A model generated the notes under the pieces. It was given only the letters and a program-made list of their open reading frames with translations. It ran no database searches and was not told the DNA's origin. 64,000 nt of DNA from Lates calcarifer (taxonomy: Eukaryota > Chordata > Actinopteri > Centropomidae). Made by a program: the position numbers and the translations under genes. Of this stretch, positions 1 to 11,229 are shown piece after piece (the stretch's first letter is position 1; the number at the start of each line of letters is the position of its first letter). The stretch covers positions 16,276,236 to 16,340,235 of the forward strand of contig NC_066855.1 in NCBI RefSeq assembly GCF_001640805.2, written 5' to 3'.

Positions 1-195
1 CACCTTCTGCAAAACCACCATCACCTCACGTCACCCCCCCCTCCAAACTCTGTGTCTCTTCTTGGTTTCAGTTTAAATCAAAACATTCACTGGCTCCGTG
101 GGCGCTCACTTGATCGCTCTGCAGATAAACAGAACGTTCAGTTTCAGCCTCAGCCCTCTCAGGAGGAAGCACCGCCGTGTGACGAGAGAGTGCTG

Positions 196-229
<34 letters not shown>

Positions 230-661
230 ATTCAGTCCAATCGACGAGCCCAAATGTTCTCCACAGGATGATACCGCCCCACGACTATAACTGTGCTCTC
301 TCAGGCAAACAAATCTCTACCCCTCCCCTGGAGTTTGACCCAGCCATTATTGAGGTAGTTATAATTGTCATTAGCACCTGCTAGGCCTAAGTAGCATATT
401 GCAGGACCTAGAAATACAGGGACATTCACAGGACAGATGAATAGTTCCAAGTACCATGGAAATGTGAGAGTAATGAGAGTCACTTGAGTATGAGGCGAGT
501 GTAACAAAATATAAATGAATCCTACTGCAGAGAGTTAAAATGAAACATTTTTCACATAAATGCTGCTTTCAAAATTGAACTGCAGCTTTGGCAGTGATTT
601 ATCCAGTGCTGCAGAACCAGAGATATATATACAACCCTACATAAGCTTTATGTGTACTTAC
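1..661 (-). other. kansl1: kansl1 intron following the first coding exon (partial)
   Basis: This is the intron downstream of the large kansl1 coding exon; on the minus strand it opens with GTAAGT directly after base 662. I looked for the next kansl1 exon, whose human counterpart encodes a conserved block beginning near EYIRLERA, and did not find it, so it must lie beyond base 1. The only notable content is a T run of 29 bases at 197-225. The small open frames here look like chance. Confidence 0.75.
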
Positions 662-2064
662 ATTTTGACATGCCGCTGCTCAATGTCCACTCTGGCCAAC
701 TCCTCCTCCTCCAGGTCAGAGTCCCCTCCCGAGCTACTTTCTGTTACATCTGAGTCAAAGGCGCTTTCTGCTGAATGAAGGTTGGCCGATCCGCTCAGAT
801 ACAGCCTCTCCAGTTCCAACGGCATGGAGCCACTTTTCAAGAAGCGACTGAGGCCGTCTCTGTTATTTGACGAAGAGTGGCGCCCAGTCCTCCATGTGGT
901 TGTGGGGGCCGCTGTCTCCGATTTGCGGTTACCAGCCAGTAGCCGGTTGAGAGCCGAGTCCAAGAAGCCTCCCAGCTGCTGCTGAATGTGCCGCTCCACC
1001 TGCTTGGCCTGTACCACCTGAAGACGTTTGCGCAGGCGCCGAAGCCGGCTTTCAATCTCGGCTTGGCGGTTGCTGTTGAGGAGGGTGCGTTCCTTGACAT
1101 GAGCATCAAGGCTGTCCGAGGAAGAACTACAGGGCAGAGGAAGCTGTGGTGCAGGTGTGCAAGACGGGGAGCCCTGCTGGCTGCTGCCTGGTTTCTCCCT
1201 ATCAGAGCCCTGTGGCTGACTGGTAGGCGTGCGTGAATCTGTCTCCTCCAAATTCACTTGTTCAGTGGGGTTAGGGTTGTCGTGGGTAAAGGGGGAAAGT
1301 GCAGCAGACTGAAGCACTGGTGGTTCAATTTTTCCATCTGTATTTTGAGAAACCCCAGAGGAATGCTTCTGTTTAAGGGTTCCTTTCACCGGGATATGCC
1401 CAGATAAAGTAGCTGTCAAGGTCTCAGAGTCCAAGGGCAGGTTCTGAGACTGAGAGTCTGTAGTGGCAGAAGGTTTGTCACCATTCACTGCCACTACACA
1501 GCCAGAGCCGGACATAGAGGCCAGCTTTTTGGCCAGGCCGTTAACAGGTGCCATGGGCTGGCCACCTCCGTTGGTGCTGCCACTCATGAAGCTTTTGAGC
1601 TGGCTGCCAGAGAGTTCAATCGCCTGCCTCTTCCTCAGCAGGAAGTCTCCTCCACCGTTAAGCAGGGAACTGGGCAGTATTCTGTGGCTTTTCAACACAG
1701 ATTGTTTGATGAGGACTCCTTGCAGCTTGATTGACTCCTTAGTTGAAGGGACAGGTGTCACATCAGAGCATAGGTAAGAAGCCACCAGTGGCTGGAGCTT
1801 GCCCAGGGCCGAGGCCTGGGCCACAGAGTCGGCTTGGGGCTGCTGCTGCTGTTGTTCCTGGTCGCTGCCACAAAAGTCAAGAGGGCACTCTTCGGGGGCG
1901 GCCTTGCACTTAGCTGGGCCGCTGCTATGGATGAGGATGTTGCTGGCGTTACCGTTGTTCTCTGCACTGGCCGGTGAGAGACTTGAGGATGGGGCAGCCA
2001 GTTTGAAGCGGATGTGGTGAGCTTCGGCTGGGGCGTCGGTGAGAGCGGGCGCCATCGCAGCCAT
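662..2064 (-). CDS. kansl1: KAT8 regulatory NSL complex subunit 1, first coding exon (N-terminal 467 residues)
   Basis: KANSL1 is a nuclear scaffold of the NSL complex. It bridges the acetyltransferase MOF/KAT8 and WDR5, supports histone H4 acetylation at promoters, and also acts at mitotic microtubule minus ends. The exon reads MAAMAPALTDAPAEAHHIRF and continues through SAENNGNAS, LGKLQPLVASYLCSD, SIKLQGV and APVNGLAKKL, all closely matching the known vertebrate KANSL1 N-terminus. A short Gln run lies near residue 70. A basic coiled coil with KRLQVVQAKQVERHIQ spans about residues 333-377. A Ser/acidic stretch with FDSDVTESSSGGDSD lies at about 433-455. I chose the ATG at 2064 because it matches the vertebrate start; the open frame runs further to a GTG at 2100, but a TAA stops it at 2112. 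The exon ends in phase 2 (AT|GTAAGT). The WDR5-binding and PEHE (MOF-binding) regions are in exons outside the window. Teleosts can carry two kansl1 copies, and I cannot say which this is. Confidence 0.95.
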
Positions 2065-2132
2065 GCAGTGCAGAGGGACGGGCACCGCGGCCTGCTCCAC
2101 ACCACCCGCTTACTGCCCCACCTGAGGACAGC
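2065..2132 (-). other. kansl1: kansl1 5'UTR portion of exon 2 with splice acceptor
   Basis: On the minus strand a pyrimidine-rich tract ends in TATCCAG at 2133-2134, giving an acceptor at 2132; a second AG lies 11 bases downstream (exon start 2121). The following 68 bases contain an in-frame TAA at 2112-2110 before the ATG at 2064, so they are untranslated. This is the usual KANSL1 layout: a non-coding first exon spliced to a very large coding exon. Confidence 0.7.
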
Positions 2133-4951
2133 CTGGATAGACATAAGGGAGGGAATAAGACAAAAAATAAAGTTAAACACATTAGTCTAAATTCAAGCAT
2201 ATATTAAAACCTTACCACATCAAATTCTGATACTAGTTGGTGTGAGAGGATGTTGGGTGGAGAGGAATTTCTATCAACACTTCACAGGCAACATTCACAA
2301 CCTTGCACAGTAATGGACCCAAAACCACAAGATGGCAACAAAGATATACAAACTATACCTAGAACATGTTTACATATGGATTTAAAAGAGAAACCAGCAG
2401 CTCTGGTTAAGTTTAATTTGTATGAGTACGCTCAGAATTATTCAAAACACAATCAAATAAGGAACAACAGTAAACTTCACAGTCTAAAAATGTATCTAGA
2501 AATAAAATACTAGAGTTCGGTGTCAAAGGAAGGTGGACTAAAACAAGCTTTGAAAGCAGTAAAACAAAATAATTATCTTTCTCCAAAATGAATATTATTT
2601 CCTAAGTGGAGAGTGACATGAAAGCTGGCTGTTACTATAGACAATAAAACATACACTTTGCATTACAGGTTCTGTAAGTCTACAGAAAGAGTGGAAAATT
2701 ACTAACCACCATCCAAAAATAAAAGTACCATTTCTCAAACATCTGGCAGCAAACAAACAAAGAAAATGCACTAATACCACTGCTTAATAACAAGTCTGAG
2801 ATACTGACTCAAACACAAACCGAGTGAATGTCTACAAACTAATCTAGTTAAAGGCCTAATCAAATGAACGGGTGACTCATTGACATTTTGCTGACCTGCC
2901 GGCTGCGAGTGTTGCTAAAAATGATCCTACAAAAGGAACCGGGGAAGGACACTTCAGGTGGATGAAAGGAACATCTCAGATGATCGAGTGCGCTCTTTAT
3001 CTCTCTAACCGCTCACTTAGCTCTCACAAAAAATCTGAAAATGTAATCTGATTCACTATAATCACAGTAATGCATTTGTCCACACAGGATCCTCTTGAAA
3101 TATTTACATAAATACCAAAAAATTAATGACATGCACTGACCTTGGGGGAGCTAACAATATACATGGACATCTGAGCTAAAATCCCAAGCCAATAAATAAT
3201 TCCCACTACACCCATGCATGTGTGAACAAGCCTTCATTGTCATTTACTCAACAAGGCCCTTCTCTTTTAAAAAGAATAAGCTTTGAAAATTATTTCTGAT
3301 GAGGCAAGAAACAGGAAAAGCCAATGCAAATTGTCCAAACCCCACTGCCCTACATGTGCCCTGGTAAATCAGTGTGCAGCAGGGTTCCTCCACACAGGCA
3401 GTGTAAGTAGGTGGATTTAGGCCCCAGCATTAGTCCAAAGCACATGATGTCATCCTGACTAGGTTCCTGTGTCAATTTCAGCTGAACACATTAAATCTTC
3501 CCAACATCCCAAATATCATTGACGGGAAAATCATCAATTTAAATATGGAAAAGAGCGACAATGACGAGATTACGGTGAAGTGGTGAACATACTGTTCGCA
3601 CCGCTTTGTCTCCGTATCCACACTGAAGTTAAAAAACATAAAAAGGATCTCTTCAAATAACACAACAGATAAAAGCGAGCTCCATCTCCGCGTATCGTCT
3701 GCAGGGTCAGATGAATGGGGGCTCAGTATTTCACCGCAGTTTCTAGTCAGCGCGCACTACGCCATGTTGGTATTTCCGAAGCAGATTATGCAATGCAATA
3801 CATCTACTTAAAACCGCCCATTCCGCTCTAAACACACCGAACGTGTTCACGCTACCCTTTGGGAATTTAAATATCTAACTAATTGGTATATACACAACTA
3901 TAATTCACATGCATATTTTTAATACTGTGTATGTGCAAACTGCCTAGCCGGAGATGCGACAAAAATGTCCACATCCAACGTTAGCCAACCATAACGTAAT
4001 CACCAAAATGTCTTCCTCATGTTTACAAAAAAGCCATTTGTAAATATAACAAGACTGGCGCTTCTGTCCAGGGTGCGTTCAAGTGTAATTACGTTATTCA
4101 CAATCTTGAATTCTCACAAATAGAAAGACATATTAGACCAGTGGGTATCACTGGACTGTGCGAGAAAAAAAGCAGCCGATCACGACATGAACCGAACTGC
4201 CCAAAGATAAATATCTCGTTAAACCCTGTCACTTTATACACCACTGCGTGCAAATTAATGCGCTTCTAGCTGCTGGCTAACGTTAGCTGAGTAAAAGCTG
4301 CTGATGCAAGAAACACAACCTGCTCGCAAAGCTAGTGTGCGGGTCTCGTAAAGCCAACTGCAGTGAAACGCTGCCTGCCCTCCTCACATTATGCCTCATT
4401 TTGTAGCTTTCCTTTCAGTATCGCGACTTAACGATTTTTAATTCTTATTAATGCGAAAGTCGCTGGCTCTAAGCAAAACTCGTTAGGGCAAGTAAACATT
4501 TTAGTCCCTGGCTACGTAACATACGCTCACCTACCTCATAGTTTTAAGTCAATAACGCCCAGAGATATTTTATGTATTGTACGTAAAAAGCTACCATAAT
4601 ACAAGCACTAACGTGAGAGTCAAATCCAGGTGCTGTAATATGTGAAACGTTAATAATTTGACCACAGTAACATGACAGCTTCACTCATTATGGATCACAA
4701 CTTATTTTAAACAACGCTATTGCAGAGCGGAGACATGGTGTGCATTGCAATTAGTCTACGGAAATAAATATGAGGCAGGCTGTTGTTGTAAATCTAGTGA
4801 CTGTCCTTTGCTTTACCTGAGCACAAAGGGCTGGTGGGGTAGAGAAAAAAGAAGGGTATCGTTAATGCAGATATGTCTAAAGCGGAGAAGTTGGGGAGTA
4901 GACCCTTGCCAGTCTAGCTAGCTCGCTAACAAAGAAAAAGGAGGAACCTAC
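2133..4951 (-). other. kansl1: kansl1 intron 1
   Basis: Stretch of about 2.8 kb between the promoter-proximal exon and the coding exon. It has no convincing coding exon on either strand. From about 4.0 kb towards 4.95 kb the CpG frequency rises, and other possible minus-strand donors occur (CTATGAG|GTAGGT near 4,535 and GCTCAG|GTAAAG near 4,815). The end of the non-coding exon may therefore vary between transcripts. Confidence 0.5.
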
Positions 4952-5400
4952 CACGTGACGAGGTTGCACTATCCGAGGGAATTTCGGCAACAATCCCCTG
5001 CAGTTTTAGTGGAAAAAACCAAGGGTACTAACACAAAAAAGGGCGGTTCGATTCGATCACTCTGCCATTAATTAATCCAAAAATGCTGCCAGATCGCCGA
5101 AAAGAGGCCCGGTTTCACAGAGCCGCTCGGGTTCGTTCCGGATTCAGGCAATGGGCGAATCAACGATCTACACCTTGCTCGCTCGCTCGCCAGCTAGCTC
5201 GCCTCGCCGCTACGAGCGAAGATAAGGCAAGGCCGTGAAACGGTCCTTTCTACTCCAAAATACTTCAATTGTAGGCGATTTCGCGGTAATCCTTTACCAA
5301 AAATTCCGATTCTCAATAAGCGAAAGGTAATCCAGATGGCAATTTGTCGCGGGGCTTTTTCTCTCGTTTTAGGGAGAGACGCTTAGAAAATGGCGGCTAG
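4952..5400 (-). promoter_or_regulatory. kansl1: CpG-rich kansl1 promoter and probable non-coding exon 1
   Basis: This interval is markedly richer in CpG than its surroundings, especially 5,080-5,380, and lies where the kansl1 5' end is expected. On the minus strand a possible donor CACGTG|GTAGGT ends at 4952, immediately after an E-box (4952-4957), which would close exon 1. At the far edge, 5387-5397, is a YY1-type motif (AAAATGGCGGC on the plus strand), common at housekeeping promoters. No TATA box is seen. The exact start site is not determined by sequence alone. Confidence 0.6.
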
Positions 5401-5440
5401 CTCCGCTCCCTCGGATTTGAGTCTGACAAACATAGAAGTG

Positions 5441-5441
<1 letters not shown>

Positions 5442-5497
<56 letters not shown>
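5442..5497. repeat. (TG)n microsatellite
   Basis: An almost perfect TG/CA dinucleotide run of about 56 bases lies just outside the kansl1 CpG-rich promoter. It is probably length-polymorphic. Confidence 0.97.
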
Positions 5498-6067
5498 GCT
5501 CGCTGGTAGGCGGGAGACATTTCTCATACTCACCACTAGAGTAAAGGGCAGATAAGAAACTGCATAAAAGCTCAAAAGAAGATACCACAGGAGGGCATTG
5601 TCTTCCAAAACACAGCGCAATGTCAGCCCCGCACTTGTCAGGGACAGGCTGTGATAAAGGTGCTGCTGCTGGTTAAACTGGAAATACTGCTGCTGCTATT
5701 TACAGGGGCTCTGCAGGTTAAATTCAAGACTTTTAAAGACCTCATCAGCACCTCACAGAATATAATTTAATACCTGTTCAACCATCATACTATCTGAAGT
5801 ATTAAGGAGAAACAGAAAACCTGTTGGGACAGTATGAAGTAAAATTATTTTGTTATATCATATTTCCAGCAGAATATAACAATATTTCCTAATTATATAA
5901 TCAAGGCTGGATTACATAAAGCCCCTAGGTTTACTACACATATTCAGGCCTACATAATTTGATTAATCACAAATTTGTGACACTGATGTAAAATGACTGT
6001 CAGGGATTTTTAGTTAAAATTCTCTTTTAAATGCCTCAACAGTCTTAGATTTTATTATATTATATTG

Positions 6068-6107
6068 AATGTTTTCTGTGTCCAGTAACAAACACACAGA
6101 AAACATT
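6068..6107. repeat. Perfect 14-bp inverted repeat (hairpin)
   Basis: AATGTTTTCTGTGT at 6068-6081 is followed, after a 12-base loop, by its exact reverse complement at 6094-6107. It could form a cruciform or an RNA hairpin. There are no flanking signs that identify it as a known RNA gene. Confidence 0.8.
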
Positions 6108-6119
6108 GGGTAAATTAAT

Positions 6120-6330
6120 TTAAGGCTGCAACCAAGTTTTATTTTCATTATCAATACATCCAATGACTGATTTAATCAACTGAATAAAATGTCAGGAAGT
6201 AGTAAAAAATGTTAAAGAATTATTCCCTGAAGCCTGAGTGAACATGCTTTTGTTTTCTGATCAGCAAATATGCTGATTTAACTCTTATAAAAAGTAGAGA
6301 AACTAGTAAATATACATATTTAAGAAGCTG
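6120..6330 (+). repeat. Dispersed fish repeat, GGCTGCAAC/GATTATTTTCATTATC family
   Basis: It begins GGCTGCAACCAAG, then TTTTCATTATCAATACATCC, followed by AAAATGTCAGGAAG. This matches a very abundant teleost interspersed repeat. Related copies in this window lie near 11230-11480, 29600-29770, 31365-31560, 40225-40420 and 63740-63990. The class of the element is not identified here. Confidence 0.6.
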
Positions 6331-8579
6331 ATAGGGGTGCATTTTTGGTATTGTTACTTAATAAAGACAACTAATTGATGATTAAAATTGTTGCCATTTA
6401 ATTTTCTTTTGTAAAGTCTTAAAAAGCATTAGGTTTTAAAAAGATCAAATTCACTTTATTTTACCTAACATTAGGTATCATTTTTGTATGTCATTATCAT
6501 TGTTGCTACTGCTAGCCACCATAGCTAGGAAGCTTAACAATGGCATTAAAAAATCAACTTAAAATCTTTTTTTTTTTTTTTAATTAGTAAATCCATCCAC
6601 CAATTTCCTGCTGCTATGATGTTAACTGATTAATTATATTACAAAGTTATTATTTATACTCAGGAAGTAATGACAGATAATCTGATACAAAGTCAATAAA
6701 TTCATGTACTTAATATATATTTGTACGCCTTATTGTCCCTCCTGGTTTTCCCGAATTTTGATAAATGGAATGACTGAGAAGAACATATAAAATTATATTC
6801 TTTGAGGTAGAAGAGTCATATTCATTTAATATACACAGCAGAAACCCCCATTCCAAATAGCCAAAATAAGATAATAATAAGTGCTTAGAATGACTCAGTA
6901 TGCTTCCTATGTCTATTAGAAGTTACAAGGAGAGAGAACTGAGTCAAGTCGAAACTGCCTGTCTCTAATGTCACTTTTCACAGGAAGTAGATCGTCAACC
7001 ACAACAGCAACTGTTGTGAAAGTACAGCATGTGGCCACTTGAAGGAGCTCTTCTCCACATGATTGTTAAATCATCACCTAAATATAATACAACACCACAT
7101 CCTGTTTAGGGGCACATGCCAAATGTGTATAAAACAAAACCTAGTGTGTCTACACTGAAACTACAGGGGTGGACATGGAGGTAAAGACACTAGAATAATG
7201 CAATTTAATACATTAGCCTTTAAAGAGTGTTTTTGTCTGGTCTGTGTCAGAGGTTGGTGATTGGTATTTTGAGGCTAAATGGCTGTGTTGCAGTGGGTTA
7301 AGATAATATACATTATAAGAACAGAACACACTGCAGCCTTTAGAGTTATATGAAGACATTTCTGACACAGTCTGAACAAAACTGTACATACAGACTTTAA
7401 ATAGAGCTGGGTAATATTAATTGTCTACACGAGCAGCTGTACAAGAATTTTACATTAAATAATAATTTTTAAAAAATCTAATTTTATGACTTTTTGTCTA
7501 TTGTTGTCTAGACTACCTCATCAAATAGCAAGTTACCAATACCAATACAATTTGACCAAGCATTAAGGAGCAAACTTTCAGTACTGAGGTTCAATACCCT
7601 GCCCCAGCTTTAAAAAGGAAATCCTGTTGCATAGACTTTTATACTAAATTGCATTACACTGTATTTTACTTGTATCCATCCTGTAATCTTGACTATTAAA
7701 ATTTGACTTGGCAACTTGGTGTTCATGTGTGAGGTATTGTATTAGCATTGGCTGATAAGAGGATGACCAGCATGCATTTTAGAGTTAAGATTGAGAATTC
7801 AATACATTTTGTTGCATTTTTTTAAGTCTGACTTAAGCCTTACAATGACCAGTATTACAAGAGACAGTGGGAATTGTAACTGCCTCAGTTCTTTAACATT
7901 TAATCCTGCTCAGCTGTTCAGTATTTGTTGGCAGATATTGTACATAAAGCACATTATTACATTGTACAGGTATAAGTACTTGTGCCTTTGAAATCATTGG
8001 GCCCAACTGCCCTTTATTTCTTTAAATTAAAAATATCCTTTAAGTTATTGTTACATTACTGTTTTGTGCTGCAACTCACAAAGATCTGTTTTCAATATTG
8101 ATATTTCTCTTTTTGGCTAGGGAACTTAAAATTTCTACAGAAACATGTCTATTTACACTTTTTTGTTCAAATATTACTGTTTGTTATACTTATTTTGCTT
8201 ATCTTCTGTGACTTTAAAATAAACAAGTGCTACTTCCTTCCTGTGCTCTAGAAGATTTTCTCAGAAAAGATTTGTTGCTTATTGGATGGTTAAGATGCTT
8301 GGTTACATCCTTTGACAAGTAATAATCACATCATTGTTTATAATGACGTTATGCTGTTATCATTCATTTAAACCTGGTATTTACCAGGAACAGCATCTTA
8401 GTGGGGTCAGTTCCAGTCAGCCAATGGTTGTAGCTTACGGTGATGTAATGCAAATTCATGCCTATCACTAATTTTGTACACATTGTGCTTGGCTACTGTG
8501 CATTATCGTGTCTGTGTCATTATCATGGACATGCATAATGAATACATAAATATCTATGTGAGTAAGTGCATGTGTGTGA

Positions 8580-8632
8580 TGTGAGAGTGAGAGTGAGAGT
8601 GAGAGAGAGAGAGAGAGAGTGAGCGAGCGAGC
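8580..8632. repeat. (GAGAGT)n / (GA)n / (GAGC)n compound microsatellite
   Basis: Successive GAGAGT hexamers grade into a GA run and then GAGC units over about 53 bases. Confidence 0.93.
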
Positions 8633-8794
8633 TTCCCTATCCACCTGCTCTGAAAATTAAACCAAATTTATCTATTTATCTATATAAAAGTCTTGGGAGG
8701 TATACAACACGTCAGGATCAAATAGGTGACATTGTTGATAGTTATCCACTGTGCTGCATTTTATCTTCATCTGCTATCCAAGTAATTAGTGAAA

Positions 8795-9035
8795 ACATCC
8801 GTCTGTCAATCGTCTTATCCTGTACTGAGGCAACAGGCTGAACAAAGTTGCCTAAACTTCCAATTCCCAAGCCACATCCTTCAGCTCCTCCTGAGGGATT
8901 CAGAGGCACTGCTGGGATATGTAATCCTCCCAGCATGTTTTGGGTCTCCCAGGTAGCTCCACAGGAATGCATCCAGTAGCACCTCACATGGATCCATCCC
9001 AAGCAAAAGAGCTGCTGTTCAGTTTTGGGGCACCT
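8795..9035. mobile_element. LINE-derived fragment (RTE/Expander-like relic)
   Basis: The phrases GTCTTATCCTGTACTGAGGC, CCCAAGCCACATCCTTCAGC, TGTTTTGGGTCTCCCAG and GGAATGCATCCAGTAGCACC correspond in order to a fish-wide LINE 3' repeat (cleaner copies read like CCAGCCACCTCCTCC, GTCCTGGGTCTGCCC and GGCGTCCAGGAGGC). The copy is diverged, has no open frame and is inactive. The subfamily is assigned from memory of the consensus style. Confidence 0.6.
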
Positions 9036-9063
9036 CATCTAGTATCCACAACATAATCCCACG

Positions 9064-9430
9064 GCTGCAGGTGAGGGCTGGTTGAGAGCTTCGCCCTCGT
9101 ACTCAACCAGAGCCAGAGCCAAAAACAAAAACTAAATAATAGTTATTATTGTTTAAGAATACCTTTGACTCCACAGTTTAAATAGCTCCTTCCCAGGCAG
9201 AGCAGCTGTTCCTTCAGCGGTGAAAAACTGCCAAAAATGGCAACTCATTTTGGCCACTTATATCCACCTCTTAGATCATCCTTTTTTCACAGCCACTGAC
9301 CACAGGTGAGGGCCAGTTGAGAGCATCGCCCTCAGCCACAGCCACAAACACACATAAATAAAAGTAAAAATAAATAATAATCATCATTATTATTGTTTAT
9401 GAATACCTTGAACACCATTGTTGAAATACT
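9064..9430 (-). repeat. Tandem duplication with exon/intron-like boundaries
   Basis: Two diverged copies share an arm of about 120 bases: copy A at about 9064-9175 and copy B at about 9300-9415. Both read (plus strand) GGTGAGGGC, GGTTGAGAGC or AGTTGAGAGC, TCGCCCTC, then an ATTATTATTGTTTA tract and GAATACCTTGA or GAATACCTTTGA. On the minus strand each copy starts at a GTATTC donor-like site and ends near CCCTCACCTGCAG or CCCTCACCTGTGG, so it looks like a duplicated intron with flanking exon edges. Confidence 0.65.
9163..9227 (-). ncRNA. Possible exon of an unassigned minus-strand transcript (copy A)
   Basis: On the minus strand, acceptor-like TTTTTGGCAG at 9228-9237 precedes a 65-base segment ending GTCAAAG|GTATTC at 9163. 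Its donor and following intron are homologous to those of the better candidate exon at 9407-9489. No conserved protein is evident, and the call rests only on splice-like sequence and the duplication. Confidence 0.25.
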
Positions 9431-9489
9431 CCATTCAATAATCCAAGGGGCCATAATTCCAGTTACCACACGTGGAAATAACATGACAC
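9407..9489 (-). ncRNA. Possible exon of an unassigned minus-strand transcript
   Basis: On the minus strand, a strong pyrimidine tract ending TTTTTGTTTTTAG leads into an 83-base segment that ends GTTCAAG|GTATTC. It lies about 0.6 kb downstream of the promoter/donor at 10,064, in the right order and strand to be exon 2 of that transcript. None of its three frames gives a protein I recognise. It could be a long non-coding RNA, an alternative kansl1 leader, or part of a dispersed repeat. Confidence 0.3.
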
Positions 9490-10063
9490 CTAAAAACAAA
9501 AAGAGACAGAGCAGTGACACATTAGTTGAATCCCTTTAAAACATTTCTGCACAGAGTCAGGCTCAGTAAATAAAGTTGTGAATCTCAACGGGTTTTTTTT
9601 TCTCACGTCCAGCTGGCATGCTAACTAGCTGGCTAATGTTACCTATCATTGAAAATTTATAATGAAAAAGTTTTAAATGTTGAATAATATCAACATCGAG
9701 CTTAGAAATTAAAATGTTTGTTATGAACGGGGCTTCTCTATTGGTTACGGTGTGAATGATGTACTGCCAGTGATTTTACTAGCAGAATTAAGAGTACTTT
9801 CTCCAAGCGCTAGTTGAGAGGCTAACGTTAGCCAGGCTAACGCCGCTAGCAGGCTAAGCTAGCGCTCGTTAGCTTCTTTGCTTCCCGATCCCACACCGAC
9901 TTCTCAATGACTCCCGTTTTTCATGCATGTTGGGCAGAAAAGTGTACTGAAAAATCCATTCTGCTCAAACCGAACAGCCTAGGGTTTAACCAAATGAGTG
10001 TTTTTCCCTGACAAGCGGAGCGTTTGTTAATTTTAAGAAAATAACATCACAAATCTTACTTAC

Positions 10064-10165
10064 CTGCTTGTCCTGTTACTAACCGTTTACGACTTGATAA
10101 CAACCCTCCCCCGCGTTGCTATTGGTCGGCGCTTCCATTCCGGGCTTTTCATTGGCTCCCATAGC
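10064..10165 (-). promoter_or_regulatory. Promoter-like region and first exon with strong donor
   Basis: On the minus strand, two CCAAT boxes (10155-10151 and 10125-10121) lie 30 bases apart in a locally CpG-containing stretch and are followed by a near-perfect donor, CAAGCAG|GTAAGTAAG, closing an exon at 10064. This is the arrangement expected of a TATA-less promoter with a short untranslated first exon. The nearest downstream gene on that strand is kansl1, 8 kb away, so it may be a distal kansl1 promoter or belong to a separate RNA. Confidence 0.45.
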
Positions 10166-11057
10166 TGCCAGTCTTAGCAAATGCCCGTACAGCGGAAATG
10201 TGGACGAAAGTTCATAGCACGAAACTTCATTATCAAAAAATATTGTTTTCATTTGGAAATGTTTTCTTTAGTCTCACAACCCCCTCCTCAATTATAAATG
10301 GCTGCTTTTACTGCGCCATTACAAGACTGTTATTTACACCACTCGCATGCTAGCTACTCACAGCCCAGCCTGATGTATTTTCACTCAAAGTAACTACAAT
10401 ATGCAATATTTTTGATGCTTTGTCTGTGGGACTTAACTCACAAAATGAGCCGCAGATTTTCACAGTGTGATGCAAATCACAAGCAGATAAAGCCAGTGGC
10501 TGCAAATTAGTTTAATCAACATATTTCATTTGATCATATTCTTTGCATCTAATGCTAAACAGGTTTTGCTGGTGGAAAGAAATGTGACTAGTAGTCTGTG
10601 TCTCTCAACGTGTCCCCTTCAGAAATACGAGTCTGGACAGGAAAGGGGGCACATCACTAACAAGAATGGAGTTAAAGCTGGAGCTGGTTTGGCAGGAGCT
10701 ATGTGTAGTCAAAGGGGGGCTGAGGATGGATGGAAATAAAGATTAGTGAGGCTAGTGGTGTGAATATCCAGGATTTAGCCCTGCAGTGGGACAGTTACAA
10801 AAGGGTCCTGTTAGCTTCCCATGGAGTGACTGAACATTTCTCCACATAATGCTTGACTCTGATGGTCTTAAATCACATGTACAGTTTAATACTGAACACA
10901 AATGACAGGGCATGGCAGCATAGCAACAAAGGCCTGAATCAGAGAGATAGTTTCTTCTACATTTAGACAGCAAATTGTTGCACACTTGATGGAGATGTGG
11001 GAGTAACAGCTCACCCAGTCAACTTTACTGTATTTTCACTAAGATAATATCTGTCAT

Positions 11058-11225
11058 CAGTGGTGGAGGAAAAATTCAAAGCCTTACTGAAGTAAAAGCA
11101 CTAATACCACAGTGTAAATACACTTCATTACAGTTAAGTATGCAAAAAAGCAAATGTACTTAAGGTATTAAAAGTGCTCAGTGCAGAAAAATGGCCTCTG
11201 TTACTGTGACACTATTACATATTAA
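11058..11225 (+). repeat. Dispersed fish repeat, AGTGGTGGA/AAGTAAAAG family
   Basis: It begins CAGTGGTGGAGGAAAAATTC, then ACTGAAGTAAAAGCAC and TAAATACACTTCATTACAG, the pattern of a common teleost interspersed repeat. Other copies here lie near 14695-14825, 30120-30170, 30885-31050, 45300-45470 and 53660-53969 (the last reversed and ending CCACCACTGG). Confidence 0.6.
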
Positions 11226-11229
11226 ATCA

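Larger units (their letters stand above)
5498..8579. other. AT-rich intergenic DNA upstream of kansl1
   Basis: No exon with plausible splice sites or recognisable protein similarity was found on either strand. The sequence is AT-rich. It contains a dispersed fish repeat at 6120-6330, a 14-bp perfect hairpin at 6068-6107 and a T run near 6568-6581. The open frames are short and AT-driven. Confidence 0.6.

Noticed and set aside
2065..2100. Extending kansl1 upstream to a GTG start (extra 12 residues)
   Set aside because: The frame is open but has no ATG, is closed by TAA at 2112, and the ATG at 2064 matches the vertebrate KANSL1 start exactly.
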